Shown piece by piece: positions 45,010 through 55,023 of a stretch of DNA of 64,000 nucleotides. The translations under genes and the position numbers were made by a program. Positions within the stretch are counted from its first letter, which is position 1, and each line of letters begins with the position of its first letter. The notes under the pieces were generated by a model. The model had not been told where the DNA came from. It saw only the letters and a program-made list of their open reading frames with translations, and made no database searches. This DNA comes from an uncultured Prevotella sp. (GTDB lineage Bacteria > Bacteroidota > Bacteroidia > Bacteroidales > Bacteroidaceae), in assembly GCA_934219025.1 (NCBI GenBank), contig CAKQDG010000004.1:1-64000 (forward strand), in the 5' to 3' direction.

Positions 45010-46707
45010 TTAGTCTTCCATAAGTTTTCTGTAGCGGCCCTTCTTTATTTCCTCGTTGCCCAGACGCCTTGCTTTGTTTATTTCGTATTCCGAATAACTT
45101 CCCTCAAAGAAGAACACCTCGCCGTTGCCTTCAAAAGCAAGTATGTGGGTGCAGATACGGTCAAGGAACCATCGGTCGTGGCTGATTACTACAGCACATC
45201 CGGCAAAGCCTTCCAGACCTTCCTCCAGTGCGCGTAGTGTATTTACGTCAATATCATTTGTGGGTTCGTCCAGAAGCAGAACATTGCCTTCCTGCTTCAG
45301 AGCCATGGCAAGTTGCAGCCTGTTTCTTTCTCCACCCGAGAGCTTTCCGCATAGTTTGCTTTGGTCAGTTCCGGCAAAATTGAATCGAGATATATAGGCA
45401 CGTGCATTGACATCTCTTCCGCCCATCCTTATCGTTTCGTTTCCCTGGCTGATAGTTTCGTAAACAGATTTTTCCGGATCAATGTCTTTGTGTTGCTGGT
45501 CCACATATGCAAGTTTCACGGTTTCCCCCACTTCAAATGTGCCGCCGTCGGCTTTCTCCAGTCCCATAATTAGTCTGAAGAGCGTTGTCTTTCCTGCACC
45601 GTTCGGACCAATTACGCCCACGATGCCGTTTGGCGGAAGCATAAAGTTCAGGTCGTTGAAGAGCACTTTGTCTCCGAAAGCCTTTTTCACATGCTGTGCT
45701 TCAATTACTTTGTTGCCAAGTCTCGGACCGTTTGGAATGAATATCTCAAGCTTTTCCTCCTTGTCCTTCTGCTCTTGGTTGAGCATCTGTTCATATGCGT
45801 TAAGTCGTGCTTTGCCTTTGGCTTGTCGAGCTTTTGGAGCCATATGAGCCCATTCCAGTTCTCTCTCGAGAGCTTTTCTTCGCTTAGAAGCCTGTTTCTC
45901 CTCTTGCATCATTCTTTTTGTCTTTTGGTCAAGCCATGAAGAATAGTTGCCGTGCCAAGGAATGCCTTCTCCACGGTCGAGTTCCAAAATCCATTCGCTC
46001 ACGTCATCCAGAAAGTATCTGTCGTGAGTAACGGCAATCACAGTGCCTTCATACTGCTGCAGATGCTGTTCGAGCCAGTCTATGCTCTCGGCGTCAAGAT
46101 GGTTCGTCGGCTCGTCGAGCAGTAGCACATCAGGTTTCTGCAATAGTAGCCTACACAGAGCCACGCGTCTGCGTTCTCCCCCCGACAGATTTGTCACGGG
46201 CCAGTCGCCAGGCGGACATCTCAGTGCAGCCATTGCCCTGTCAAGTTTTGAATCCATGTTCCATGCATCGGTAGCATCTATGATATCCTGCACTTCAGCC
46301 TGTCTTTGCATCAGTTTATCCATTTTGTCAGGGTCGCCGTAATACTCTTCCAGTCCGAATTTCATGTTTATTTCCTCATATTCCTTCAGAGCGTCATAAG
46401 CCTTCTGCACACCCTCCATCACATTCTCTTTCACCGTTTTGTTTTCGTCGAGTGGTGGATCCTGTGGCAGATATCCCACGCTGTATCCCGGACTCCACAC
46501 CACTTCGCCTTGAGTGGGTTGTTCCAGTCCGGCAATGATTTTCATCAAGGTGGATTTTCCTGCGCCGTTCAGTCCTATTATACCTATTTTCGCTCCGTAG
46601 AAGAATGAAAGATAGATATTTTTCAGAATCTGCTTATTGTTCTGCGGTATTATTTTCGACACCCCCACCATGGAGAAAATAACCTTTTTGTCGTCAGTAG
46701 TAGCCAT
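45010..46707 (-). CDS. ettA: Energy-dependent translational throttle protein EttA (ABC-F)
   Basis: An ABC-F protein with two ATPase domains and no membrane part, 565 aa. It has Walker A GLNGAGKST and GPNGAGKTT, two LSGGERRR/LSGGERNR signatures, and Walker B with LLLDEPTNHLD and LLLDEPTNDID. The arm and linker region resemble EttA. It binds the ribosomal E site and gates early elongation by ATP/ADP ratio in E. coli. It is transcribed alone, 104 bp downstream of fucO with a strong hairpin between. Confidence 0.94.
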   Translation of the reverse strand: MATTDDKKVIFSMVGVSKIIPQNNKQILKNIYLSFFYGAKIGIIGLNGAGKSTLMKIIAGLEQPTQGEVVWSPGYSVGYLPQDPPLDENKTVKENVMEGVQKAYDALKEYEEINMKFGLEEYYGDPDKMDKLMQRQAEVQDIIDATDAWNMDSKLDRAMAALRCPPGDWPVTNLSGGERRRVALCRLLLQKPDVLLLDEPTNHLDAESIDWLEQHLQQYEGTVIAVTHDRYFLDDVSEWILELDRGEGIPWHGNYSSWLDQKTKRMMQEEKQASKRRKALERELEWAHMAPKARQAKGKARLNAYEQMLNQEQKDKEEKLEIFIPNGPRLGNKVIEAQHVKKAFGDKVLFNDLNFMLPPNGIVGVIGPNGAGKTTLFRLIMGLEKADGGTFEVGETVKLAYVDQQHKDIDPEKSVYETISQGNETIRMGGRDVNARAYISRFNFAGTDQSKLCGKLSGGERNRLQLAMALKQEGNVLLLDEPTNDIDVNTLRALEEGLEGFAGCAVVISHDRWFLDRICTHILAFEGNGEVFFFEGSYSEYEINKARRLGNEEIKKGRYRKLMED

Positions 46708-46735
46708 GTCTTTTCTATGTTGTATTTCGTTTAAC

Positions 46736-46784
46736 GAAAAGCGGGCAGCAGGGAATTGTTCAGTTCCCCGTTGTCCGTTTTTCT
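46736..46784. terminator. Bidirectional hairpin between fucO and ettA
   Basis: A 14-bp imperfect stem (46742-46755 with 46764-46777, several G-T pairs) with an 8-base loop. T runs flank both sides once read on their own strands. Confidence 0.7.
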
Positions 46785-46811
46785 GTATAAAAAATATTTC
46801 AGTATTTTTGT

Positions 46812-47966
46812 TTAGAGAATTTGTCTGTACAGTCCCAGGATGTCATCTTTAGTTACAGGACGTGGATTTCCCGGAGTGCAAACATCCGTTATAGCCTGTT
46901 CTGCTAGAGCCGGGATATCCTCTTCCTTGATTCCGAGTTCAGAGAGATGTTGCGGGATGCCCACAATTCTCGACAGATTCTCAATTTCGTTGCATGCAGC
47001 CTCAGCCGCCTGCTCATCTGTCATTTCCGGTTTGTACACGCCCACCGCCTTTGCTATTTCCACATATTTCTTTATGCTGACAGGCATATTGAATCTCATC
47101 ACCGTAGGCAAAAGAATGGCACAAGCCACACCGTGAGGCACGTCGTGCAGAGCACTCATCGGGTGAGCCATTCCGTGGTCCACTCCAAGTCCCACATTCG
47201 AGAAAGCCATTCCGGCAATATACTGCGCCACAGCCATACCGTTTCTGCCTTCAGGATTCTTTGGGTCGTTCACAGCCATAGGCAGATACTTGTGTATCAT
47301 TTCGATAGCTTTGATTTCAAACATATCGCTCATTTCCCATGCAGCCTTTGTGATCAGTCCTTCAATGGCATGAGTCATGGCATCCATACCGGTAGCAGCA
47401 GTAAGGCCCTTTGGCAGAGAATACATCAGCTCTGCATCGATAATTGCCACGGCAGGGATATCGTTAGGATCCACGCAAACCATTTTCTGCTGGCGCTTCT
47501 CGTCAATGATAACATAGTTGATAGTTGTCTCGGCAGCAGTACCTGCCGTTGTAGGCAGCGCGATGATAGGCAAGCATTTGTTTTTCGTGTCTGCCACGCC
47601 CTCGAGTGATACAACATCTGCAAATTCCGGATTTGTACATACTATACCTATTCCTTTAGCAGTATCCATCGACGAACCGCCGCCTATTGCAATGATAAAG
47701 TCGGCTTCAGCCTTTTTGCATGCTTCCACGCCCATTGTCACGTTTGTTACAGTGGGGTTCGGCTTCACCTCATCATATATTTCGTATGGTATTTTTGCAT
47801 CGTCAAGCACGTCGAGCACCATCTTTGCCACTCCAAACTTCATTAGTCCCTTGTCTGTAACAACAAGGGCTTTTTTGAAACCGCGTGCTTTTACCACTGT
47901 TGGCAATTCCTTTCTTGCACCAGGACCGAAGTATGAAACTTCGTTCAAAATGAATCTGTTGACCAT
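46812..47966 (-). CDS. fucO: Lactaldehyde reductase / iron-containing alcohol dehydrogenase
   Basis: A 384-aa group III metal-dependent alcohol dehydrogenase. It has the NAD region AIGGGSSMDTAKGIG, PTTAGTAAE, and iron ligands in TGMDAMTHAIEGLI and GMAHPMSALHDVPHG. The whole length matches FucO, which turns lactaldehyde into 1,2-propanediol during fucose or rhamnose fermentation. No fucose or rhamnose genes are in the window. A related 1,2-propanediol or butanol dehydrogenase is the alternative. Confidence 0.85.
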   Translation of the reverse strand: MVNRFILNEVSYFGPGARKELPTVVKARGFKKALVVTDKGLMKFGVAKMVLDVLDDAKIPYEIYDEVKPNPTVTNVTMGVEACKKAEADFIIAIGGGSSMDTAKGIGIVCTNPEFADVVSLEGVADTKNKCLPIIALPTTAGTAAETTINYVIIDEKRQQKMVCVDPNDIPAVAIIDAELMYSLPKGLTAATGMDAMTHAIEGLITKAAWEMSDMFEIKAIEMIHKYLPMAVNDPKNPEGRNGMAVAQYIAGMAFSNVGLGVDHGMAHPMSALHDVPHGVACAILLPTVMRFNMPVSIKKYVEIAKAVGVYKPEMTDEQAAEAACNEIENLSRIVGIPQHLSELGIKEEDIPALAEQAITDVCTPGNPRPVTKDDILGLYRQIL

Positions 47967-48076
47967 AATTTTAGATTTTTGTTATATATATACAAATATG
48001 TTTGTTACATAGAATTTTCAGGTAAACTTCTTTTCTGCTTTATTGCAAAAATCTGTTTATGTTATTTATATTAAGA

Positions 48077-48117
48077 CGTGTGTTACTTCATTTTGTAACA
48101 CACGCCTTTTTGCTTTT
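48077..48117 (+). terminator. Hairpin with T-run on the plus strand, between feoAB and fucO
   Basis: A 10-bp perfect stem CGTGTGTTAC / GTAACACACG with an 8-base loop, followed by CCTTTTTG and further T on the plus strand. Both flanking genes are on the minus strand. Confidence 0.6.
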
Positions 48118-50547
48118 TTATAGCAAACATCCAATCTGGTATACGGCAGCAGACACTATCCATGCCGTTGCTGTTGTATAGAATGCTGTAAACAATGCCC
48201 ATTTCCAACTTCCCGATTCGTTTTTTATCGCTGCCACCGTGGCAAGGCACGGGAAGTAGAGCAGGACAAAGAGCAGATAGCAAAAGGCTATGAGAGGCGT
48301 TACTCCATCTGCCGACATTTTTTTGTACAGATACTGATATTTTGCCGTGTCAGATTCCGTATCGTCAGCCACAGTCTCGTCTCCCGAGTAGAGCACGCCC
48401 ATCGTGGAAGCCACGATTTCCTTTGCCCCTACACCAGAGATTAGACCGACCGACAGTTTCCAGTCGAAGCCTTGCGGACGGAACACCGGTTCTATTGTTT
48501 TTCCTATTCTTCCGATATAGCTCTGTTCCTGTTGTTCCTGAGCGTTCAGTTTGTCGTCATGAGGGAAATATCCCAGGGCCCACACTATTATACTTGCCAC
48601 AAGGATTATTCCTCCCATTTTTTTCAGATACTGTTTTCCTTTCTCCCATGTATGTCTGAATATAGCCTTTGCGGTAGGGAAGCGGTAGGGCGGAAGTTCC
48701 ATTACAAACGGTATGTCCTCGCTCTTTACCAGCCACTTGCTGAACACGCGGCTCATAACGACAGCTGTCAGAATACCTATGGCATAGAGTAAAATCATTA
48801 TTGCGCTGCGGTATTTCAGGGCAAAGAAAGTGCTTGTTATCATGATGTATATAGGCAGTCGTGCAGAACAACTCATAAACGGCAGTATAAGCATCGTTAT
48901 CAGTCTGCTTCTGCGGCTTTCAATAGTCCTTGTTGCCATAACGGCAGGCACATTGCATCCAAAACCCATGATGAGCGGGATAAACGATTTGCCGTGCAGT
49001 CCCATCTTGTGCATCAGTTTGTCCATTATGAAAGCGGCACGTGCCATATAACCACTGTCTTCCATAAAAGATATAAAGGCATAGAGTATAAGAATCTGTG
49101 GCAGGAACACTATAACGGCTCCCACGCCTCCCAGTACCCCGTCTACAAGCATTGCCTTCAGTGGCCCCTCTGTCATGTTGCTGCTCAGCCAGTTGCCCAG
49201 TGCCCCCACGCCGGCGTCTATCCAGTCCATAGGATATTGTCCGAGAGAGAACGTAACCTGAAACATCACATATAGCAAGAAGAAGAACAGGGGGAAGCCT
49301 AAATACTTGTTGGTAAGTAATTTGTCTATTATATGAGTTGTCTGGTAGGCATCTTGCTTGTTGCCGGTTTCAAACTCGGCTTCTTTCAGCGCACCGTTGA
49401 TAAAGCCATATTTGGCATTCATTATGGCAGTTTCGCTGTCTTCTTTCACCTCCTCCTTTATTCTCAGCGCTTCTTTGTTGCGCAGTTCGATAATTTCCTT
49501 TCCGTTGGGCAGAGTTTCTACAAACTTCTCTGCCTCGTTGTCCATTTCCAGCAGTTTTATTGCCAGATATCGAGTGGAGTACTTGTATCTGATTTGTTCG
49601 TCCTCTTGCACGAGAGCCTTTACCCTGTCGATACCCTCCTCGATGTCTTTTCCGTGGTTTATATGTATATGGCGGTAAGTGTTGTCCTCGCCTTCATACA
49701 TGTTTATAATAGTCTGGAAAAGTTCTTTCACTCCCTTTCCAGAGCGGAACACTGTGGGTATCATCGGCACGCCGAACAGTTTTCCCAATGTCTTGAGATT
49801 AAGTGTATCGCCACGTTCCTCAAACTCGTCAAACATATTCAGCGCACAGATAATCCTCTGGTTCATGTCCACCAGTTGCGTGGTGAGATAAAGGTTGCGC
49901 TCAAGATTGCTCGAGTCTATCACATTAATTATTATATCCGGAGTCTTCTCAATGATTTCCTTTCTCACATACAGTTCTTCTGGACTGTATGCCGACAAGG
50001 AATACGTTCCGGGCAGATCCGTTATGTTAAACTCATATCCTTCGAATGTGGCATGTCCCTCCTTTGCATCGACAGTCACACCGGAGTAGTTTCCAACCCT
50101 TTCGTGAGCTCCGGATATATAGTTGAAGAGCGATGTTTTTCCGCAGTTCGGATTTCCCACGAGTGCCACGTTTATTATGCGCCGCTTCTTCATGGCCGCA
50201 TTATGTAGCTTCGTATCTGATATTGTCTGGCTTGCCCCTTTATCCTCTTCTTCTTCAATTCTTTCTTTGTCAATGTCCAGGACAGTCTTGTCCTTTTCTT
50301 CCTCTTCCTGTGCTTTCGCTTCTTCAATGGACATGATTTCGATCATTGATGCTTCGTTGTGCCTTAACGACACCTCGTAGCCCATGACTTTATACTTCAC
50401 GGGGTCCTGCAGCGGTGCATTGAGCAACACCTCCACAGTCTGTCCCTTTATAAAGCCCATCTCTATGATACGCTTGCGGAATCCTCCGTGTCCAAGAACC
50501 TTCACTATGACACCTTTATCTCCGGTTTTCAGTTCAGATAATTTCAT
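48118..50547 (-). CDS. feoAB: Fused ferrous iron transporter FeoA-FeoB
   Basis: An Fe2+ uptake permease, 809 aa. An SH3-like FeoA domain (about 1-75, MKLSELKTGDKGVIVKVLG) is joined by an acidic linker to a FeoB G domain (GNPNCGKTS, DLPGTYSLS, NMFDE). Ten or so transmembrane segments follow, with the gate motifs GFGCNVPAVMATR and FPCLATVAA. The ATG at 50547 starts the FeoA domain. An in-frame ATG 24 codons further up would add a basic Cys-rich stretch with no homology. The FeoA-FeoB fusion is typical of Bacteroidota. The G4 form NMFD is normal for FeoB. Confidence 0.94.
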   Translation of the reverse strand: MKLSELKTGDKGVIVKVLGHGGFRKRIIEMGFIKGQTVEVLLNAPLQDPVKYKVMGYEVSLRHNEASMIEIMSIEEAKAQEEEEKDKTVLDIDKERIEEEEDKGASQTISDTKLHNAAMKKRRIINVALVGNPNCGKTSLFNYISGAHERVGNYSGVTVDAKEGHATFEGYEFNITDLPGTYSLSAYSPEELYVRKEIIEKTPDIIINVIDSSNLERNLYLTTQLVDMNQRIICALNMFDEFEERGDTLNLKTLGKLFGVPMIPTVFRSGKGVKELFQTIINMYEGEDNTYRHIHINHGKDIEEGIDRVKALVQEDEQIRYKYSTRYLAIKLLEMDNEAEKFVETLPNGKEIIELRNKEALRIKEEVKEDSETAIMNAKYGFINGALKEAEFETGNKQDAYQTTHIIDKLLTNKYLGFPLFFFLLYVMFQVTFSLGQYPMDWIDAGVGALGNWLSSNMTEGPLKAMLVDGVLGGVGAVIVFLPQILILYAFISFMEDSGYMARAAFIMDKLMHKMGLHGKSFIPLIMGFGCNVPAVMATRTIESRRSRLITMLILPFMSCSARLPIYIMITSTFFALKYRSAIMILLYAIGILTAVVMSRVFSKWLVKSEDIPFVMELPPYRFPTAKAIFRHTWEKGKQYLKKMGGIILVASIIVWALGYFPHDDKLNAQEQQEQSYIGRIGKTIEPVFRPQGFDWKLSVGLISGVGAKEIVASTMGVLYSGDETVADDTESDTAKYQYLYKKMSADGVTPLIAFCYLLFVLLYFPCLATVAAIKNESGSWKWALFTAFYTTATAWIVSAAVYQIGCLL

Positions 50548-50590
50548 TACTTGTCTTGATTTCTTTATCCTGTTTTTGCCTTTGCATCTG

Positions 50591-50604
50591 CGGCATGTAT
50601 GCCG
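50591..50604. promoter_or_regulatory. Palindrome in the feoAB leader
   Basis: CGGCATGTATGCCG, two 6-bp arms around GT, 44-57 bp upstream of the feoAB ATG and downstream of its likely promoter. It could be a repressor site for an iron- or manganese-sensing regulator, or a small RNA hairpin. Confidence 0.35.
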
Positions 50605-50644
50605 GGTGGCAATAGGCATTATGTTTTATTTTTTTTGGATTATA

Positions 50645-50652
50645 CAAAGATA
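50645..50652 (-). promoter_or_regulatory. feoAB promoter, -7 box
   Basis: TATCTTTG on the minus strand, about 98 bp from the ATG. TTTG at 50677-50680 is 24 bp upstream, a little far for a -33 element. Confidence 0.5.
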
Positions 50653-50749
50653 GAAAGAAAAAAGCAATTATTGCTACAAATAAGTTAAAATACCTATTAA
50701 TTATTACTTATTATATTTTGCGATAGCGATGCATTATCATTTGTGGGTA

Positions 50750-51478
50750 TTATCGGTTGAAATATTCCTCGAGTTCCTCCCTTGCCGCTGTGCCGTTATT
50801 GTCAAGGTCTTTCACAATCCTTCCGTGTTCCATCACCACTATTCGGCTACTTATGTCCACGGTGTGCGTCAGGTTGTGGCTGCTCACCATGATTGTTGCC
50901 CCGGTCTCGTTTTTGTAGTTCACAAGGATTTTCTTGAGCATATTCTGGCTTGTAGGGTCAAGGAAGTTGAATGGCTCGTCGAGAATCAGCAGTTGCGGAC
51001 GGTTGAGTATCGCAGATATTATTCCGATTTTCTGTTTGTTGCCCGCCGACATATTTCTTATGAGCTTTTGCTTTCCCAATATCTCGTCGCTCATAAAGGG
51101 AGCATATTTCTCAAGAATACTTTTCAGAGTGTCTTTGTCGATGTTGTTTACCTTTGCTATAAACTCAAAATATTCCTCCGGCGTGAGAAAGTCAATCAAA
51201 AAGCTTTCGTCTATGTATGCTCCGGTGTAGACTTTCCATTCCTCGTCCACTCTCACGTCTGTCGTGAAAGTGCTGTTGTCTGGCTTGCAGAAACTCATCT
51301 CCACATTTCCGGTATCAGCTTTCAGCAGGTCGAGAGTCAGTCTGAACAGAGTTGTCTTTCCGGCTCCGTTGTTCCCCACGAGTCCGAGCAGTGTATTCTC
51401 GTGTATTTCGAGTTTGTCAATGTCCACGGCAGTATTGCCGCTGAATGTTTTCACGAGATTATTGTAAGTTATGTTCAT
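50750..51478 (-). CDS. Lone ABC transporter ATP-binding protein
   Basis: A 242-aa ATPase. It has Walker A GNNGAGKTTLFRL, the signature region MSAGNKQKIG, Walker B LLILDEPFNFLDP and the H-loop VSSHNLTHT. The signature MSAGNKQK departs from LSGGQ but is seen in related export ATPases. The start at 51478 (MNITYNNLVKTFSG) is chosen over an ATG 22 codons upstream that would run into the terminator. No permease gene is beside it, so its partner must lie elsewhere. Confidence 0.85.
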   Translation of the reverse strand: MNITYNNLVKTFSGNTAVDIDKLEIHENTLLGLVGNNGAGKTTLFRLTLDLLKADTGNVEMSFCKPDNSTFTTDVRVDEEWKVYTGAYIDESFLIDFLTPEEYFEFIAKVNNIDKDTLKSILEKYAPFMSDEILGKQKLIRNMSAGNKQKIGIISAILNRPQLLILDEPFNFLDPTSQNMLKKILVNYKNETGATIMVSSHNLTHTVDISSRIVVMEHGRIVKDLDNNGTAAREELEEYFNR

Positions 51479-51496
51479 GCTTCCGGTATTTTGTTG

Positions 51497-51560
51497 AAAA
51501 AAAACGAGATGTGCCTTCAAGGCATTACACCTGTCCCGACACATCTCTTTTTTTTAGAAT
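51497..51560. terminator. Terminator of secA, bidirectional
   Basis: An 8-bp stem GAGATGTG / CACATCTC (51506-51513, 51540-51547) enclosing a small GCCTTCAAGGC hairpin. An A-run lies on the left and a T-run on the right, so T follows on both strands. Confidence 0.8.
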
Positions 51561-51577
51561 TATGCTTTTTCTATATT

Positions 51578-54500
51578 TTAAACAAGACCCTTGCCGTGGC
51601 AATTCTTGAATTTCTTTCCGCTTCCGCATGGGCACGGATCATTGCGTCCCGGCATCTTTTCCTTCACGATAGGTTCCTGAGCCTGTGCAGCCTCGCGGGT
51701 GTCCTGCTGTGCTGCAGCCTTCTGTGCCTCGTCGTCCAGGTCCACCTTCTCCTCGTTATACAGTTGGCTGTGCTCCTCTGGGGCAGCCTCCTGCACCTCT
51801 TCCTGCTGCATTACCGGAATCTGGGCACGCATCAGGATGCTCACGATGCGGTTGTTCATCTGGTCCACCATATCGTCGAAGAGTTTCACGCTTTCGAGCT
51901 TGAAGATAACCAGAGGGTCTTTCTGCTCGTAAGAAGCATTCTGCACGCTGTGTTTCAGTTCGTCGAGAGCTCTCAGGTTCTCCTTCCAGCAGTCGTCGAT
52001 GATATGCAGCAAGATAGTCTTTTCAAACTGCTTCACAACGCTCTTTCCTTCGCTTTCGTAAGCCTCTTTCAGATTGCATGGAATGTTGAACATGCGTTTG
52101 CCGTCGGTCAGCGGCACCATGATGCGCTCGTAGATAGCCCCCTGCTCCTCGAACACCTGTTTGATAACAGGGTAGGCCACAGCCTGTATGCGGTCGGTCT
52201 TGCGCTTGAAGTCGGCGATAGCCATCTGGAAAGCCTTCTCCTCAAGATTCTCGCGGTTTTCGTTTTGGAATTCAGTATCTGTAAACGGACACTCCATGGC
52301 AAGTACTTTCAGGAACTCGTCCTGGCATCCCTCGTAGTCGTTCTTCTCGATGATGTTCACCACGCGGTCCCAGATGATGTTTGTAATATCCATTCCGATG
52401 CGTTCACCCATAAGGGCGTGGCGACGCTTCTCGTAAACCACCGTGCGCTGCTTGTTCATCACGTCGTCGTATTCAAGCAGGCGTTTGCGGATACCGAAGT
52501 TGTTTTCTTCAACCTTCTTCTGTGCACGTTCGATGCTCTTCGACATCAGAGAGCTTTCGATTCTCTCTCCGTCTTCGATGCCGAGGCGGTCCATTACCCT
52601 TGCGATGCGTTCGCTTGCAAACAAGCGCATGAGCTTGTCCTCAAGGCTGACATAGAACACAGAACTTCCCGGGTCGCCCTGACGTCCGGCACGACCACGC
52701 AACTGGCGGTCCACACGACGGCTCTCGTGTCTCTCTGTTCCGATGATGGCGAGACCGCCGGCAGCCTTCACTTCCGGCGACAGCTTGATATCCGTACCAC
52801 GGCCGGCCATATTTGTGGCAATGGTTACCGTCTTGCTCAAACCAGCCTTTGCCACGATGTCAGCCTCGTGCTGGTGCAACTTGGCGTTCAGCACGTTGTG
52901 AGGGATATGGCGCATTGTGAGCATCTTTGACAGGAGCTCAGAGATTTCCACCGATGTGGTGCCCACGAGCACCGGGCGTCCCTGATTAATCATCTCCTGG
53001 ATTTCCTCGATAACGGCATTGTATTTCTCGCGTGCCGTCTTGTACAGACGGTCGTCGAGGTCTTTACGCAAAACTGGTCTGTTGGTAGGAATCTCCACCA
53101 CGTCAAGCTTGTATATATCCCAGAACTCGCCAGCCTCTGTGCTTGCCGTACCGGTCATACCCGAGAGCTTGTGATACATGCGGAAATAGTTCTGCAGCGT
53201 TATGGTGGCGAATGTCTGTGTAGCCTCTTTCACCTTCACGTGTTCCTTTGCCTCTACAGCCTGGTGCAGTCCGTCGCTCCACTGGCGGCCTTCCATAATA
53301 CGTCCGGTCTGTTCGTCCACGATTTTCACTTCGCCGTCCATCACCACATATTCGTCGTCTTTGTTGAACATGGTGTAAGCCTTGAGCAGCTGCTGCAGGG
53401 TGTGCACGCGCTCGCTCTGTACGGAGTAGTGGTTCAGCAGTTCATCCTTCTTGTCGAGGCGCTGCTGGTCGTCAAGTTCCTTTTCGTTTTCAAGTGCCGA
53501 CAGCTGTGATGTGATGTCAGGCAACACAAAGAGTTCCTTGTCGTTCACCTCGTTTGCAAGCCAGTCGGTACCCTTGTCGGTCAGGTCCACCGAATTGAGT
53601 TTCTCGTCCACCACGAAATACAGCGGTTCCACAGCCTCCGGCATGCGGCGGTTGTTGTTCTCCATGTAAATCTCCTCTGTCTTGAGCATTCCCGACTTTA
53701 TACCGTCTTCCGACAGGTATTTGATAAGCGGTTTGTTCTTAGGCAGAGCCTTGTGTGAACGGTATAGGCTCAGGAAGCCTTCGTCGATAAGTTTCTGATC
53801 GTTGTTTTTCTTTCCCTCGGCAATCTTCTGCTTTGCGTCAGCCAGATACTGAGTGGCGAGCTTTCTCTGCACGCCCACGAGTTTCTCCACGAGAGGCTGG
53901 TATTGCTCAAACATCTGGTCGTCACCGTTTGGCACCGGTCCTGATATGATAAGAGGTGTACGTGCGTCGTCAATGAGCACAGAGTCCACCTCGTCCACGA
54001 TGGCATAGTTGTGGGCTCTCTGCACCAGGTCGTCTGGCGAGATAGCCATATTGTCGCGCAGGTAGTCAAAACCAAACTCGTTGTTCGTACCGAAGGTGAT
54101 GTCTGCCTGATAAGCCTTGCGCCTTTCCGGAGAGTTCGGGCGGTGTTTGTCAATACAGTCCACAGAAAGTCCGTTGAACATATAGAGCGGTCCCATCCAT
54201 TCCGAGTCACGCTTAGCCAGATAGTCGTTTACGGTTACCACGTGTACTCCGTTTCCTGTCAGGGCATTGAGGAATACCGGTAGGGTAGCGACGAGGGTCT
54301 TACCTTCACCGGTAGCCATTTCTGCAATCTTGCCTTGGTGAAGCACCACGCCACCGAATATCTGCACGTCGTAGTGCACCATATCCCATTTCATGTCGTT
54401 TCCGCCGGCAATCCAGTGGTTGCTGTATATCGCCTTGTCGTCTTCAATGCGCACAAAGTCTTTTGTTGCAGCCAGTTCGCGGTCAAAGTCGTTTGCCGTA

Positions 54501-54886
54501 ACCACCACTTCATCGTTTTCGGCAAAGCGTCTTGCCGTATCCTTCATGATGCTGAAGGCAACGGGCAGGATATCGTTGAGCACCACCTCATATCTGTCGA
54601 GCACTTCCTTCTCCAGCTTGTCAATCTGGCTGAATATTCCTTCGCGCTCGTCGATAGGCGTTTCTTCGATTTTTGATTTCAGTTCAGCGATTTTTTCCTT
54701 CTGCTCTTTCACGGCATCTTGCAGTTGCTGTTGCAGCTCTTTTGTGCGAGCTCTCAACTGGTCGTTTGTAAGGGCTTTGATTTCAGGATACGCAGCTTTC
54801 ACCTTTTCCACTATAGGTTTAATCTGCTTCATATCGCGTGTCGACTTGTCGCCAAACAGCGATTTCAGTAAGTTGTTAAATCCCAT
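51578..54886 (-). CDS. secA: Preprotein translocase ATPase SecA
   Basis: The motor of the Sec pathway, at the inner membrane. It is 1102 aa, about 200 longer than E. coli SecA, which is normal for Bacteroidota because of extra residues in the nucleotide-binding and cross-linking domains. Walker A is [14 protein letters not shown] and the DEAD-like box is [17 protein letters not shown]. Motif VI is near [10 protein letters not shown]. The C-terminal zinc site is [17 protein letters not shown]. An acidic linker precedes the zinc site. Confidence 0.97.
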   Translation of the reverse strand: MGFNNLLKSLFGDKSTRDMKQIKPIVEKVKAAYPEIKALTNDQLRARTKELQQQLQDAVKEQKEKIAELKSKIEETPIDEREGIFSQIDKLEKEVLDRYEVVLNDILPVAFSIMKDTARRFAENDEVVVTANDFDRELAATKDFVRIEDDKAIYSNHWIAGGNDMKWDMVHYDVQIFGGVVLHQGKIAEMATGEGKTLVATLPVFLNALTGNGVHVVTVNDYLAKRDSEWMGPLYMFNGLSVDCIDKHRPNSPERRKAYQADITFGTNNEFGFDYLRDNMAISPDDLVQRAHNYAIVDEVDSVLIDDARTPLIISGPVPNGDDQMFEQYQPLVEKLVGVQRKLATQYLADAKQKIAEGKKNNDQKLIDEGFLSLYRSHKALPKNKPLIKYLSEDGIKSGMLKTEEIYMENNNRRMPEAVEPLYFVVDEKLNSVDLTDKGTDWLANEVNDKELFVLPDITSQLSALENEKELDDQQRLDKKDELLNHYSVQSERVHTLQQLLKAYTMFNKDDEYVVMDGEVKIVDEQTGRIMEGRQWSDGLHQAVEAKEHVKVKEATQTFATITLQNYFRMYHKLSGMTGTASTEAGEFWDIYKLDVVEIPTNRPVLRKDLDDRLYKTAREKYNAVIEEIQEMINQGRPVLVGTTSVEISELLSKMLTMRHIPHNVLNAKLHQHEADIVAKAGLSKTVTIATNMAGRGTDIKLSPEVKAAGGLAIIGTERHESRRVDRQLRGRAGRQGDPGSSVFYVSLEDKLMRLFASERIARVMDRLGIEDGERIESSLMSKSIERAQKKVEENNFGIRKRLLEYDDVMNKQRTVVYEKRRHALMGERIGMDITNIIWDRVVNIIEKNDYEGCQDEFLKVLAMECPFTDTEFQNENRENLEEKAFQMAIADFKRKTDRIQAVAYPVIKQVFEEQGAIYERIMVPLTDGKRMFNIPCNLKEAYESEGKSVVKQFEKTILLHIIDDCWKENLRALDELKHSVQNASYEQKDPLVIFKLESVKLFDDMVDQMNNRIVSILMRAQIPVMQQEEVQEAAPEEHSQLYNEEKVDLDDEAQKAAAQQDTREAAQAQEPIVKEKMPGRNDPCPCGSGKKFKNCHGKGLV

Positions 54887-54925
54887 TTTATATTTTGTTT
54901 TTTATTTTTTTTCAGTAATTGTGTG

Positions 54926-54933
54926 CAAATTTA
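54926..54933 (-). promoter_or_regulatory. secA promoter, -7 box
   Basis: TAAATTTG on the minus strand, 39 bp upstream of the secA ATG. A 10-bp inverted repeat GAATAAGACA / TGTCTTATTC (54947-54956, 54973-54982) lies just upstream, enclosing CACATGTG. No -33 TTTG is clear. Confidence 0.5.
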
Positions 54934-55023
54934 ATTAAATTATTTTGAATAAGACACATGTGTGCCTTAAATTGTCTTATTCCGCTTCCATTTATACCAA
55001 AATCAGTATGCTATAAGTCGAAA

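Noticed and set aside
45010-46707. The ABC-F gene as an antibiotic-resistance determinant
   Set aside because: The arm and overall layout match the housekeeping EttA type, not the ribosome-protection groups.
50548-50619. An N-terminal extension of FeoAB with a Cys pair (CRRCKG)
   Set aside because: It overlaps the leader palindrome and has no homology to FeoA, and the FeoA domain begins at the next ATG.
50729-52930. A 733-codon open frame on the plus strand across the lone ATPase and secA
   Set aside because: It is antisense to well-supported genes. The translation is rich in His, Val, Leu and Cys with no known motif, as expected of a shadow of secA.
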